The translations under genes were made by a program, and so were the position numbers. Below are positions 1 to 12,083 of a stretch of 64,000 nucleotides of DNA, one piece after another; the first letter of the stretch is position 1, and each line of letters starts with the position of its first letter. The DNA comes from Mesodorylaimus sp. YZB2_4. Lineage: Eukaryota; Nematoda; Enoplea; Dorylaimida; Dorylaimidae. The notes under the pieces are model-generated. The model did not search any database. It saw nothing but the letters and a program-made list of their open reading frames with translations, and was not told the DNA's origin. Location: assembly GCA_030248295.1 (NCBI GenBank), contig JASANH010001446.1, positions 930,001 to 994,000 of the forward strand, written 5' to 3'.

Positions 1-224
1 AATCGATTGATGATCACTTTCTCAAGCCTACAAAAAATGCCGTCATTCATACAACACATCCACCAGCCATCATATCTGAAGTACAAGTGTCCAAGACACG
101 TCATTCACTACAGAACGTCTCCTCAAATAAGCAATCTTTTACTCCAAAATTTGAACGCAAAATACAAAAACTGAACACGAACCAGAACAATGAATAGAAT
201 CCCGAACAGCCGAACGATCACCGA
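1..224. other. Flank downstream of GCN2, no gene seen
   Basis: This is the 3' flank of the minus-strand GCN2 gene. I see no convincing open frame, no repeat and no canonical AATAAA signal on the minus strand, so the polyadenylation site is unplaced. Confidence 0.5.
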
Positions 225-3200
225 TCACAATATGAATCGATAACAGTCATCCGTGTAACTGTACAAAATGACAACTCCCGTCGACGCACCACCGCTTGGT
301 TGCCTAGTCATTTGCTGACGCTCCTCGTTATGGTAAAACTTCAAGTCACACACAAGATCCACCACCAATCTGAACTCCTTCTTGAACTTGTTGAATCGAC
401 CCGCCACATCGCCGATGCTGGCACGAAACGATCCCTCATCCCGATTAAAATCGCCCATCGCCGCCAACTGTTTCACAGCTGATCCTGGCAAATCGGTGGC
501 AATCAATTCTATGGTTTCTTTTGGCGAAAATTTTTGCAAAACAGGCGATAATATATTCCCGATTTGGCCTTCTATCCGTTTCCGGACATTGTGAGGTGGT
601 CGTTCCAAGACAGCATAATGCACTTTCAAATTGGACAAGTTGTTCGACGCTTGACTCGTCACCGACGCCATCCCGACACCACTCGTGCCCAAAATGCCAC
701 CCGATATTGCAGCATCGCCTGTCGATTCGTACTGCGTTAGACTCGACCCACTGATCATACCCGCCGTCAAACCCTCTTCATTCGTCGATCCACTTTCTTC
801 CTGGTACTTTTCTTGAATGAATGATACGACATCGGATAAGGCCAACCTCTTGTCAACCGTTCTTTCTTGACCCTTGTCCCAATACCGCACTCGAATCGAC
901 GTGGCGCCAGGAATGCATGTCCCCGCTTCAGCATCTTTCATCACGATCAAAAATCCGATTCCACTCCGCAAACAGAAATCTTGTAAATCTTCTAAATTTT
1001 GAACTGGTTCTTGCACGAAATCCGCTTTCAAATGGGACAATCTAAGACTTCGCACCAATCCCAATTTCTCCTTCAGCATAAGTTTATGCCCCGTCGAGCA
1101 TACCAGTATGTCGTAAGGACTTAATTTCGAACCAATTTGTTCGGCTCCAAGTCCACCAATCACCGGAGTCGTTTTCCCAACTCGACGTCGACTACTCGCT
1201 GATGCCATCAGCTGCACGATCAGATCGAAGGCGAAACTAATACCCACTGCGCCTTGCATTGGGGCATTGCCACTCGTATACACCAAGGCACCACTCGATA
1301 CCGTTACTGGTTTGATCAAACGAGCAGGCTTCCGAAACTGGTTCAATAACTGATCGTATCGCCCACCAGCCGCGAAAGTCCTCAAATCCGATTTCTTACT
1401 CGCCTTCTCTCCCACTGGCAATTTTCGATCATTATTCCATTTCAATTCGCCCACCAACTGGAATATTGGCCCATCGTATTCGAACAGGTTGTACAGTAGA
1501 TTCAGCGATACCACAATCGGCAACGACGAGCCCAACGTGTCTGCATTGTTCTTGATCGTCTCCAATTCGTGCAAGCCTTCTTTAGCCAATGACGATGCCG
1601 CCGAATCCTTCTTTTTCGTAATACATCGTAGAACGGATGCAATTTTTGTCAAAGGACCTTCTAATTGCATCAAGGAAACAATTTGACCGATACATTTATC
1701 CGATAAATTGAATTCGTCTTTCAATTTTTGATGTCTCTTGTACAATTTCTCCGCCGCACCACCGCCACGATCCCCCGACAACAGTTCCATAATTGGAATA
1801 AAATGGGTCAAATCATCCACACCCGAATAAAGTAGAATCGCCTAAAAACCAATCCAATCTTTCCCAAACACAAAACCAGACTAAAACCATAAACTTACTT
1901 TTAGAATTGACGTATGATTTATGCGGATCGAAAAACTATGGCTTTTCAGAACTGGAAATTCGTTTATAACATCGGAGGCTAATGCTAGAATTTCGGCCGT
2001 CGCTAAAGTGCACCCATTCACATTGGCGATCACATCGAAGGCGCATTCGGTCAATTGGCGTGGATGAGAAGACCTCTTCTCGTCCCTGTACACCTTCGAT
2101 ATGCAATAACGTTTCAATTGAACAATCTGGCTTCGAACGGCGTAACGAGCGAATGGTACACGGAGATCGTAGGGGAGATGGAGCACACATCCACTTCGAT
2201 CCATGACGTCCACTCTCGTGGCAGCGTGCTCCATCAAAATCTTGGATTTCGGCAATAAAAGTGGAGTATCGATTCGGACAGCCCCGTAAGTGCGAAACAG
2301 ATCCACTAGCTTATCTTCTACCCATTGCCGTAGTAGTGCATCCACGGCAGAAAATTGTCCCTGAAATCATATGGCCGTCAGTGCCTCAAAAAAATACGGC
2401 TGCTCAACACATCAGCCAAGAAGGGTTCAAAATTTGAGGCTGTCATAGTGACATATGCGATATCTTGAGACCTGGATCACGTCATTTTCTTGCTAAATTT
2501 TTTACGGCCGAAGCCCGTTTTGCCTATAAGGAGTTCATGGGGAGCGAGAAAAGATTTTCCCTGATTTTTTAGGTTTTCCAAACAAAAAATTGCTTTTTCC
2601 CAGATTTTTTCTCGCACTGTCACACGACTATGCAATCAACTTTAGCTGACTCCCTGACTTCTACCATGATCAACAGGTACACAGAAAAGGCGTGCGACCC
2701 AAAATTTGGAGCCCTGAAAAACAACCTCCCCGTTTTCCCTGATTTTGGGTCCGAAATTCCCTTGTTCGCTGACTTTTCCAGGTTTTCCAGCCTTGTATGA
2801 GCCCTGCTAGAACCGACAAGCAGTCAAACTTTCTAAGCAAGCCTGTGCAAGGACCAGCGCGCACAGCAGCTTCCCTCTGAGTACCTCCACGTTAGGGCAT
2901 CCTGGACTGGACACCGACTTGCTCGGACGATGGAGAGTTGGCTTTTAAGCCTGTCAGTGTCGGTGTTCGACAGCCAGGCTGTCTCCTCGCTTGGCTCCGT
3001 CTCTCCACTCGGAGGACCTCGATGGTATGGGTGAGTCACCCACGGCCTGGCGTGCCAGGTCAGCGAGGGTTTATGGTTCGCAAACCCACCTCCATCACCG
3101 GGGATCGAACCCGGGGTGAGTCCAGCCACCCTCTAACGATAGCGTTCGTTTGGGATCCCGATCCTGATAAAAAATGGTCGGTATTGAATGTTGTGGAGAT

Positions 3201-6200
3201 GTGTGAGAAGGAAAAGGGGAAGGGGAGAGGAAGGGATGGGGAAGGGAGTGTTCCCGAAGGGTAGGCTGGAAAAACTTTGGTGTATGATTGAACTGGTAAA
3301 GAGGAAGTGAGGGATTTGTTTGCTAATTGGTGACGAATTCTAGGTCTTTTGCTTGCGTGATTTTGAATGCCATGATGAATACTGCGCAAAAAAGTTTTTG
3401 GCTCTATATTTGCTGGCTACTTGGAGCGGGTTGTAGGTTACCTACATCGAATTAAAAGTGAAAAAATTACCTCTAAAAATCCCAATCCCGGCCGGGATTG
3501 AGCGAGTCCCGATCCCGATACCAAACGAACGCTATCTACCAAGCAATATAGGCGGACGAATTCCGCACCGCTGCACCACCAAGGCCTCGTGTTTTTCTCA
3601 CGTCCAAACCCCCCCCCTCACGCGTTTGGAAGCCAAGGTAAAACTGATAGAAAACACAATAGCTCACCAAATCGTACATATCAGCATCGTAGACGTACTC
3701 TTGCACGCTACTCGGAAACTGTTCGTCCAACAGCACATTGATCAGCCATTTGTACTGATGCGTCTGCGTATTCGACAAAGTCTGCTTTACAGTCACTTGG
3801 AATTCGGACGGTTGCATCTCGACCGGCGGTAATAGCTCACTGCGCAATAGTTCGTCCGCTGTCGGTCGACGATCGGCATCGTGTTGCAGCAACGCTTCAA
3901 TTATTTTGACCAGTTTCTCATTCGATGGCAACTTCACAAAATCCGATGGCAATACGATTTCGGGTCGACGTAAATCTGATAATAATTTGATTCTTTCCAT
4001 TCCAGTTTTTAATGGACGATAAAACATTTCGAAAAATACGATTCCCAAACTGTACATGTCCACTTTCTGAGTATAGGCAATTTTTGACGACGTCGGCGTC
4101 GGAGTTGCTGGTTTAGGCGACGGACATAATTCGGGACTGACATATAGCGCTGTGCCGATTTTGGTCGTCAATTCGGACTGGATTTCAAGCGATAAATTGG
4201 CCCAATCTCCGCCACCACTTTGAGATATGTCTTCCAAGGCGGCCATAGCCGCATCTTGTCCGCTAATTGTGGCTAATAATTTCGTAGCCAATCCAAAATC
4301 GCCAATTTTCACGTGATCATGCGAATCCAAAAATATATTGACTGGTTTCAAATCCCGATGGATCATTCCTTGATGATGAATGTAGGACAGTCCTTCCAAT
4401 ACCTCTCTAAACAATCGCCACGCCCGTTTTCGATCATCCACCAATTCTCCGTAATCGATCGCTTGCCTCAATGTGTTCTTCTGACAGAACTCCATTTGAA
4501 TGTATAGAATTTGTACTACATCGGCCGATGGCTCGCTTTGTCGCCTTTCTTTCTCCCAATCTGGCACAGACTTATTCTCGTCATTCGCTTTCGAATGCTG
4601 TTGCAGAGCGGTCGATGGTTTTCCAACAGAATCCCCATTTTCGAACACCACCATATCCTCCACTTCTTCCAATCCTTCGCTGATATCGCCCAGGAAGTTT
4701 GGTTCCGCTTTAGAATAGAACAAATTGCCTAATACGTCATCGTCATCCTCGTCCTCATCGTCGTCATCCGAACTGCTGCTGTCCACATTGCCATGATCAA
4801 ACGACACTGACCATTCTGCGCTTTCGTCCGGCGCTGGAGGTGGTGCCATGTTTTCGATATCGTCATCTTCGTCGAACCCAAAATTTGATTTTTTAATCGT
4901 TTTCTTTGGTTCCAGTTTGGCCACAATTGTTGCTTTCTTCGGCAGTTCGCCCGCAGGCGACTCACTCTTGAGCGATCTAGCAGGAGTTTTACGAGTAGGC
5001 GTCGATGTCCTGGCATTGGGAGTAGGAGCGAGAGGCGCTGACGATGGCGTACTTGCGAGCTCGGTCGAAGTCGATTTACTGCTCTCCGTCAGTGCTTTCT
5101 CCACAACCCGCTGCTCGATCCAACTGTTATAATAACGAACAACATTCTCGTGATTAAGCCGAGATAAAAGTTTGACCTCGCGAATGATCTTCTTATTTAG
5201 TTCCTTCGATTTCGGGTTCAAAATAATTCGTTTTATGGCGTAAATGCAGTCGTCCAACTTGTTCTGAAAATAACGAAAGTTAAGTTTATTTTTCTTCTGA
5301 AACGAAGTTATGTCTGAAGGTATGGTGCCTTTTTCTCCCACCCACCCTGGCACTTCTGTGGTTTAAGCTTAGTCAGTGCCGCCCCAGTTTCCGCAAAGGA
5401 CTTTCAATCCGTTCTTACCTATAACCAGCCAGAAGCCATGCGAGGCGACCAACCCTCAAGGCTCCCTCTGGAGAACCCCGCCAAGGGTATCCTGCGCCAC
5501 CATCAGCGTCACAGGATAATACTGGGCGAGAAGGGAGGGACCTTCCTGAGAAGCCGTTTCGTGATTATCTACTTCTTTGGGCCAGTCTCCCACAGCCTCA
5601 GCAAGGCCACTGACGGACTTCCTAAATCGCCATAAAAGACGGGCTTACTTGATTGCCATTCCTAGCTGGAATAGAACTAACATCCCCCCCGTCAAAGCAA
5701 TGCAAGACCAACGCCTGACTCTGAGCCCTCCATGCGGGTTCAAGAGGCTACCCATATCACGAGTACAAGACAAGCTTGCAAGACTTTCATCCACGCCCAT
5801 TCGTTTTCCGTGTCATACCTTCACTTTCATGACATCTCCGAATCCACCACGTCCCAACAATTTCAGTATGTCGAATTCCGTCTCCAACCTGGTGCTATTA
5901 CCGAGCAAAGGATAAGACAAACGTAATGCCGCCGACGCGTCCTTTTCGTCATTTTCATCCTTTTCGCTCGCCGATCGCCTTTTTACCACGTCATCTTCTC
6001 GTTTCCCCTCCATCTCGGCGTTATTGTGCGTCAAAAATGGATGGCAAAGCAGCTTGGCACAACTCCAACGTTGATCGTCGTCGCGGGCGATCATTTTTTC
6101 GATAAAATTCCTCAGAGGATCGTCGAATTGAAAAATGGACTCGTCTTCTGGTATCCGAATAAACCCGTGCCCTCCACCGCTCACTTTTCGAAAAGCCGAT

Positions 6201-8000
6201 TGTCCGATAGCTAATTTCAATAAACACACGCCCAAAGTGAACATTTCTGATTTCCGACTAACCTTTCCCATTCCGATTATCCGCTTCGACTCTTCCTCAT
6301 TTTCTTCATGGTCCAAGTCAAAGAAAACGCCTCGATACATTTCGATCAAATCCAAAATTCGCTTTCGCAACGAATAGTCGGAAAGTAAGAAGGCACCTCC
6401 GCCACCAGAATCCCAAATACAATCTTCATTCAGATCTTTGTGCAATGTGGCCCGTGAATGTAAATAGTCCAGCGCAGCTAAAATATGTTTGGCTAGAATT
6501 CGTAAATAATCTCGAGAAACTGGAAGATTGCGTTGTATAAAATGCGATACAGGGATGCAATAGGACGCAGAGGAATGCTCTTTCAGATAAACTAATCGGA
6601 AAGTGTCGACTGGCGGTGATTGTCGAATGTCAGAAATTAGAAGGGACAAATAATTGAGCAAATTCGGATGATCCAATTTAACCAATCCTCGAAATTCTTG
6701 CTCTAAGGCTTGAAGCTCTTTTTGAAAACCAATTGTCCGTTCATCGACCGTTGACGAGACAACATATTTTCCTGCATTGGTCCTTTTCAGTTTCAGGCAC
6801 CACTCGGAGATAATGACGGTTTGACCAGTTTCTTCTACGACACCGACGTAATCAGTATGGCAACAGTGAGTTGAGCCTAAAGAAAACGATAAGATCCAAG
6901 AAATACATCCATTCGGGTAAGTGAAAAATGCACAGCCTTACCGAGTTTTGATCCCACCACAACTGCACAATCGCGTCCTTTCACCGACATTTTCAGTCTG
7001 TGACCATTCAACAAGTTCGAACCACTTTTTCTAAAATACAGACAAAATTGTTAATCAGATTCACAAAATGGGCTTTTAAACTCCTACCCGGACTCGTCTT
7101 TGATTACGTCCAGTGGCACCTTCCTTTTCTCATTTCCACTATTTGTATTTGTGCAAACTGCTGGCGATGGGGGTAAGCTCGTACTTCGATTTCGTACCGC
7201 ACTGATTGATGCCGCCCCTTGATCAGTGGCCGTATCTCCGCTACCGCAAGGCTCGTTCGAATCGTCGTCATCGTCGTTGTGCGTCGATCTTCGTATTCGT
7301 CGCTGCATGGCTTCTTGTTTCCGCTGTTCATGACGTCTTCGCAATTCTGTCTCGATGGCTTCCATTTCCACCCGTTCTCGTTCACGTTGTTCTTCTTCCA
7401 GTCGACGACGCATATCTTCGTCCACAATTTCGCGGCGGCGTTGATTTTTGAGCATGCCCTCGTAAAAGGACTGATAATCTGGAGGGTAGTTTTTGGTGTG
7501 TAAAAACTCTTGCACGAATTGGCACAAATCACAGATCATGGCCTGAAAAGGTTAGTCGAAAACATCATGGAAAATAAAAGCTTCTTTAAATCCAATGCAT
7601 ACCTGTCCCAATGAAGAAGCAGCTTTCACTTCCACTTGTTTCTTTAGAGCTTGAACATCATTTTTTGAAAGCCCTTTCTCGTCTTGAAATTCAATAATTG
7701 GTGGCGATAAGACAGGATAAGTTTCAGTAAACTTGACGTGCATTCGCAAACTGGCGTAGACTTGGGCATCAGCACTGACTCCTTCCTTCGACGGGTACAG
7801 CAGAATTGCAAATTCTGCTGGCCGCCAAACCTAAAGTATGAATTTATTATTAGTTATATATCGGGGCAAAAGCATTCCCTTACCTTCCACACATCCCTTT
7901 TTCGCAGATCCTCAAAATCCTGATCATATACCGCTTCTAGGACTTGTATTTCTTCTTCTTGTTGCGTTTTAATGTTGTCAAGATTATTTTGCGACGCCAT
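225..8000 (-). CDS. EIF2AK4: eIF2-alpha kinase GCN2 (EIF2AK4), complete, 8 exons
   Basis: GCN2 senses uncharged tRNA and stalled ribosomes and phosphorylates eIF2-alpha in the cytoplasm. The exons, read 5' to 3', are 8000-7884, 7830-7603, 7542-7088, 7030-6942, 6876-5819, 5263-3668, 2360-1899 and 1841-225. All junctions keep frame and give 1873 residues, against about 1650 in human. Domains in order: RWD (about 1-140); a charged helical linker (150-230); a pseudokinase (300-600) with HKDLN in place of HRDxK; a kinase with glycine loop GRGGFGDV, AIKRI, HRDLKPVN near 951 and DFG near 971; and a histidyl-tRNA-synthetase-like region (from about 1185) with ECAFD and AAGGRYD. The C-terminal part is consistent with the tail domain. 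The kinase carries a long acidic, serine-rich insert after its helix C, as in other GCN2 proteins. Intron 6 holds a SINE. The start lies in a divergent promoter shared with the LisH gene. Confidence 0.95.
2361..3667. other. GCN2 intron 6: CCCTGATTTT-type repeats and a SINE
   Basis: This 1307-bp intron is much longer than most in the gene. At 2550-2790 there are three degenerate copies of a motif of the form TTTTCCCTGATTTT followed by AGGTTTTCC. At 2860-3165 it contains a minus-oriented copy of the tRNA-derived repeat described separately. I see no coding exon in it. Confidence 0.6.
2860..3165 (-). repeat. tRNA-derived SINE, family A, longest copy
   Basis: On the minus strand the element begins with a tRNA-like head. 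An A-box-like segment near 3150 is followed by the B box GGGTTCGATCCCCGG near 3110-3096. The body follows, containing GCACGCCAGGCCGTGGGTGAC and a segment ending near GTCGGTGTCCAGTCC. The same body occurs at 57935-58165 (-) and 62305-62495 (+), and the head plus early body at 33640-33765 (+). The A and B boxes suggest RNA polymerase III origin. I saw no poly(A) tail or target-site duplication with certainty. Confidence 0.7.
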
Positions 8001-8540
8001 CTCCGCCCGAGACTAAGAAAGACTACAAATTTTTACATTTTGGCGAAGAAATCCTGAAAAAGACAAAAGAAATCTCCATACTGGTGGCTGATACAGTAAG
8101 ACAAGGGATGTGCGTGGATGGAATAAAAGGCGGGAATTTAAACTTGAAAATTAAAGCAGGCAGTGTAATGCACTTTACAGTGGACGAGAAGGGATGCGGT
8201 GCAACTGCTTCTCACGGTGCGAAGAGACATTTTTAAAAGGCTTGTATGGCGCTGATGGTCACGCCAGAAAAGTCTGCTGTAAGCTGGAAGATGGACTATT
8301 GCTTTGCTGGATGACAAAACGAGCATGGCTGTTCCCGATAATTAATCGGTCAATCTTATTTACCTGATTAGCCACACTGGCGTAAGCCCCGCTTGATTTA
8401 AAGACCGCCTCCAAAAATTTGAATTTGGCGGGGAATGAAAATTGTCTGCTTCAAGCGCCAGAAGTCCCTTGGAAAAGGAAATTTTTTTGGACTGATTGAG
8501 TTTTTTTGCTAAATTACATCTACATAGGTAGAATTCAAAA
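8001..8540. promoter_or_regulatory. Divergent promoter of GCN2 and LisH gene, E2F-like sites
   Basis: This 540-bp spacer separates the GCN2 start codon (-) from the LisH gene start codon (+). It contains three matches to the E2F core: TTTTGGCGAAGAAA near 8037, AAAGGCGGGAATTT near 8126-8139 and TTTGGCGGGGAA near 8424-8435. No TATA box is obvious. E2F sites are typical of S-phase genes, which would suit a LisH protein of NPAT type. That link is an inference; the sites are short and could occur by chance. Confidence 0.45.
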
Positions 8541-10229
8541 ATGCTAACTGATACACTAAATTTTGAGTGTTCAGTCGCTGTATATTTAAAAGCTAAAGGG
8601 TACGTTCAAACTTTTGAAAATTTTCTCGTCGAATCGCCATATTTGCATGGCCGAACTGCGGACTCTTTCAACGAGGATTTATCAAATTTTAATTTCGATC
8701 AAGTATCGAAAGATTTGAAAAGCAATGCCGGAGCGTATTCAATATTTTCTCAAGCTGTTCAAAGAATGGAGCATGCATTGGCGACCATGAAATATGGTTT
8801 AGGTCTGACTCGAATGAATGGCAGTTTGTCAAATCACATGCGTTTTTACAACACCGATCGTGCTGTTAATCGAAGGCCATTGCAACCGGATCGAGTATTA
8901 CAACTGCCTCAACCGAACCAACATCGAGGGCAAGCGACCAGACCGCGCCGACCAAGACGTCAGAAGAATGACATCGTGGAAGCAGGCGCCTCTTCGGCAC
9001 CATCGGCAGCACTGGACGATGCCGCCATCGATTCGGCTAACCAAGCTGAAGCGACTCCAGTCAGACAGCATTTTGGAAATCGAGTAAATGCGGTCAGGGA
9101 AACCATGAATACTCCAACTCGTCGACAATTATTTGCCAGTCCCAATAAACGAAAGACGCCCAATCCGAAACATCAATTGACACCTTTGGCCAACCGCGAT
9201 CTGCTGGAACAAGCATTGAAACAATGTTCGATTAGCCCGTCCGAATGGAATCGACGTGTAAGCGATAGCGCCGTTCCAGAAAAGTTAGCCGCGGCTATAA
9301 ATAATGTTTTGGTCAATTCGGGATCATCTTCCGTCGATCCGAATTCAGTAGCGAATGCTTCACCGGTTCCACAAGATCAAGGACTGAATGAGCGAAATTG
9401 CGACGATATCGGAGATCAGCAAGAGGAGCAAAGTGCGAGTGCAAGCGGAACAGCAGACGCAGTAGTTTACGAAACTGTTAACCAAGTCGGGAGCAATCCA
9501 GAGTTCGTTCAAAGTTTGGAACAGCTGCTTTTGCCCGATTATAATGATCTAGACTTGTCCGGAATGGATGATCTCGAACGACTCAACGATTTGCACACGC
9601 CCGATCTTCGATTCTTTCACAGCGATATGGATATTCCATTTGGTATGGCGTTTAACACTTCGGCGACTAGCTCGACAATGGCTCAGTTCGGGGACACTCC
9701 GCGTCTTACAATTACCCCTCAAAAATCACCTTTTCTGCGAAAGATTTTACCAAAAACTGTTTCATCAGAGAAAATACGACAAAAGACTCTACAGCAGCAT
9801 AAAAAATCGCCTGCGAATAGAAGGAATGTCGTCGCGAGGGAATTGACATTTTCATCGATCGGAGAAGAGACGAGTGAAGGCGAACCTCATCGAAAAAGAA
9901 TAAAAATCCGTTCCGATCGTTCGACTCCTTTCGACGTTGATTCCGTTTTAAATCAATCCACACCCATTTCTTCATCGAGTTTATTCGTCGGCAATGAAAT
10001 TCCGATGCAATCGCACGAAATAACCTCAACTTTAGAGCACGAACCAAAACTTTTGTCGTTTGCGTCAGTTTTGTCTTGCGCCGATGGTGAAGACGGGTCA
10101 ATAAATCAGGCAGTATCGACCAAATCGAAGAGAATAGAATCCACTCTGCAAAATCGATATTCAAGTACTGAACTCTTAACACCAGATCGAATCGATGCTT
10201 TGATGAAACGCTTGCACAAGAAAAACTGA
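8541..10229 (+). CDS. LisH-domain nuclear-type protein, possibly NPAT-like
   Basis: This single exon encodes 562 residues. The N-terminus (about 5-40) fits a LisH dimerisation motif, with SVAVYLKAKGYVQTFENFL followed by ES. The remainder is low in hydrophobic segments, rich in Ser, Asn, Arg and Gln, and looks disordered. Basic clusters near 195-205 (NKRKTPNPK) and near 450 (HRKRIKIR) could be nuclear-localisation signals. The C-terminus ends in a short basic helix (DRIDALMKRLHKKN). NPAT, the histone-gene coactivator regulated by E2F, has an N-terminal LisH of this kind and a long disordered body. E2F-like sites in the shared promoter agree with that idea, but the body shows nothing diagnostic. 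The domain call is fairly secure and the NPAT identity is a guess. Confidence 0.65.
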   Translation: MLTDTLNFECSVAVYLKAKGYVQTFENFLVESPYLHGRTADSFNEDLSNFNFDQVSKDLKSNAGAYSIFSQAVQRMEHALATMKYGLGLTRMNGSLSNHMRFYNTDRAVNRRPLQPDRVLQLPQPNQHRGQATRPRRPRRQKNDIVEAGASSAPSAALDDAAIDSANQAEATPVRQHFGNRVNAVRETMNTPTRRQLFASPNKRKTPNPKHQLTPLANRDLLEQALKQCSISPSEWNRRVSDSAVPEKLAAAINNVLVNSGSSSVDPNSVANASPVPQDQGLNERNCDDIGDQQEEQSASASGTADAVVYETVNQVGSNPEFVQSLEQLLLPDYNDLDLSGMDDLERLNDLHTPDLRFFHSDMDIPFGMAFNTSATSSTMAQFGDTPRLTITPQKSPFLRKILPKTVSSEKIRQKTLQQHKKSPANRRNVVARELTFSSIGEETSEGEPHRKRIKIRSDRSTPFDVDSVLNQSTPISSSSLFVGNEIPMQSHEITSTLEHEPKLLSFASVLSCADGEDGSINQAVSTKSKRIESTLQNRYSSTELLTPDRIDALMKRLHKKN

Positions 10230-10491
10230 TTTTTTGCTCGTTAATTGTCAGGTCAACATTGCAATTTATTTTTACTTGTTTAGTGTGGTCCATGACACGT
10301 GTTCTTACTGCTCACGATCAGCCAGTGTAAAGCAATGTAAAGTGTTAATCCATTGCAGCGCGTTGGCTGCTCGTGCTAATCTGAATGGAGGAAGCTGGTG
10401 TGCGGTCGGGTGGTTGGGAAAGGATTTGTAAGTTGGTGGGTGGGGTCTTAAGATGAAAAAAAGATTTGTCTTCTTTGTTTCAGACTCAGCA

Positions 10492-11383
10492 ATGTTTGAA
10501 TCGCATTCGCTTCGTTTGGTACTCACGCTATCAATTATTTCCAGCGCGTCATTGGCTCGACTGGCTTCATCATCTGCCGACTCACCAGCCAAATCTGATT
10601 TGTCTCCGTCTAATCTACTGCTCGATGCGGGATCAATAGATATGTCGAATGCCACGATAATTGATGTAAGCAACGAAACAATGTCCGATTCGACGACCAA
10701 CAGGATATCGCCATCGACATCTCCGACATCGCAACGAAGGGTAAGCACAGGCACCACGACTACTCGGACGACGCGCTCCAAGCGGACCCGCCCTCTGAGC
10801 ACACCGTCTGCGAAACCGGACGAGACAACAGAAACTGAGGATAGCGGTGCGAGTAAGTGCGAGGGGTTGGCTTGCTCGTATGTCCTCTATTGGCTTCCCC
10901 TTTGCAGCTCAGGCATTGTTGTACGCCCTGGCTGGTATCATGGGCTTGGTGGCCTTGGTCATCATGATCGCCTTTTGCGTGGTGTGCTGTCGCCGACTCG
11001 ATTACGACAGCGAACTCGATATGGAAGAGGAACCGAAGAGGAGACATGTTAATTCGAAACGGAATCGACGAGGATTTTTCTCGCACGGACCTTCGCTTCG
11101 ACGTGTGGCAAAAACAGCCCGACGTGGCGGTGTTCGAGTGGACAGGATCAAATCACCCCTCAAACGAGTCGACCCCGAAGAAGGGTGGATGTGCAAGTTG
11201 CCGGCCAGAAAGAAAAGAACGGACTATTCGACCGCGGACATTTCCAAAGTGACTGATCAAGCCTTGTCATTTCAGTCTATCAAGGACGAATCGTACAAGG
11301 AGAAGTTGCCTGAAGCAGCCTCGACCAGGGACTCTTCAGAAAGGCAAACAGCTTCGAAAAAGAAGAGCATTCGACAGCCGTAA
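10492..11383 (+). CDS. Type I single-pass membrane protein, unknown
   Basis: Two exons (10492-10852 and 10908-11383) join in frame through a 55-bp intron to give 278 residues. The chosen ATG follows an acceptor-like TTTGTTTCAG at about 10475-10484, so a 5'-UTR intron or trans-splicing is possible. The protein has a signal peptide (LRLVLTLSIISSASLA), then a Ser/Thr-rich ectodomain with possible N-glycosylation sites (NAT, NET). A transmembrane helix near 120-148 (GIMGLVALVIMIAFCVVCC) follows, then an Arg/Lys-rich cytoplasmic tail of about 130 residues starting CCRRLDYDSELDMEEE. The layout resembles a small adhesion or mucin-like receptor. I do not recognise the family. Confidence 0.7.
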
Positions 11384-11717
11384 CGTGAACAGAACTTTTA
11401 CTGATCCTAAACTAATACTGAATCGTGTGCTTGCAATCGGACTGATTCTTGTTGATGCATCATGTTTTACGACCGTATTTCATGGTGATCGTTCACTTCA
11501 AAACGACGCATGAAATCGCCACGAAGCACCAGTGTCAGTCATCCATTACACTACCTGGTCCTAAGTACTCGCACTTTACACTGCCCTCAATAATCTGGGT
11601 GCAGGGTACTCGCACTTTACACCGTCTGTTTTCAGCCGCACCAGCACCGTGTGATAGTCAGGTCAGTCGACGCAGAGGAAACAATCGGGTGGTCGTCAGT
11701 GGGCGCAGGCAGTGGCG
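11384..11717. other. Spacer with duplicated GTACTCGCACTTTACAC motif
   Basis: The 334-bp spacer between the membrane-protein gene and the heat-shock-like gene carries two copies of a 17-base motif, GTACTCGCACTTTACAC, near 11566 and 11605. A 15-base relative occurs near 34369. It is probably the promoter or 5' UTR of the downstream gene. I saw no certain heat-shock element. Confidence 0.4.
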
Positions 11718-12083
11718 ATGGCTAATCAAATTTATCCACTTTTGGCCGGTTCTAGCAAGGAAATCACCGAACTGCCATTAACGGAGAAAGAGGATCGTTT
11801 CCGTGAAAAAATCGATGCCACCAAGTTAATGATCACATTCGATGCCAAGGGATTCGAGAAACATAATATCGGGGTCAATCTGGTCGAGGGTAAACGATTG
11901 CACGTGGAGGCCACCCGACGCGAGCAAGTGGACGAGAAGAACTACACGGACGAGACCATTTTCTACAGGTACAATTTGGGACCCGATGTGGATGCGCCGT
12001 CAATGAAAGCCACTTGGGTCGAAAAGAAAAAGCAGTTGATCATTGCGGCTCGAAGGGTCGCCATGCCCAGCAAGAAGAAATGA
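11718..12083 (+). CDS. Small heat-shock (alpha-crystallin domain) protein
   Basis: A single exon encodes 121 residues, starting at the ATG of MANQIYPLL. The central 80 residues follow the alpha-crystallin beta-sandwich pattern. There is a LMITFDAKGFEKHNIGVNL strand pair, then EGKRLHVEATRRE, then a YRYNLGPDVDAPSMKATW segment matching the usual RRYxLPxxVdxxxxxA region. The end is a LIIAARR strand and a basic KKK tail. The usual C-terminal I-x-I motif is absent and the N-terminal arm is very short, as in some nematode HSP12-like chaperones. It probably acts as a holdase chaperone in the cytosol. It ends about 170 bp from the convergent GINS1 stop codon. Confidence 0.75.
   Translation: MANQIYPLLAGSSKEITELPLTEKEDRFREKIDATKLMITFDAKGFEKHNIGVNLVEGKRLHVEATRREQVDEKNYTDETIFYRYNLGPDVDAPSMKATWVEKKKQLIIAARRVAMPSKKK

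Noticed and set aside
300-1686. Several plus-strand open frames of 60-77 codons
   Set aside because: They lie opposite the last GCN2 exon, whose HisRS-like protein is clear, and have no motifs.
9712-10293. 193-codon minus-strand open frame
   Set aside because: It is antisense to the LisH gene, with Phe/Leu/Arg-rich shadow composition and no domain.
10305-10802. 165-codon minus-strand open frame
   Set aside because: It lies opposite the signal-peptide exon of the membrane protein and has no motifs.
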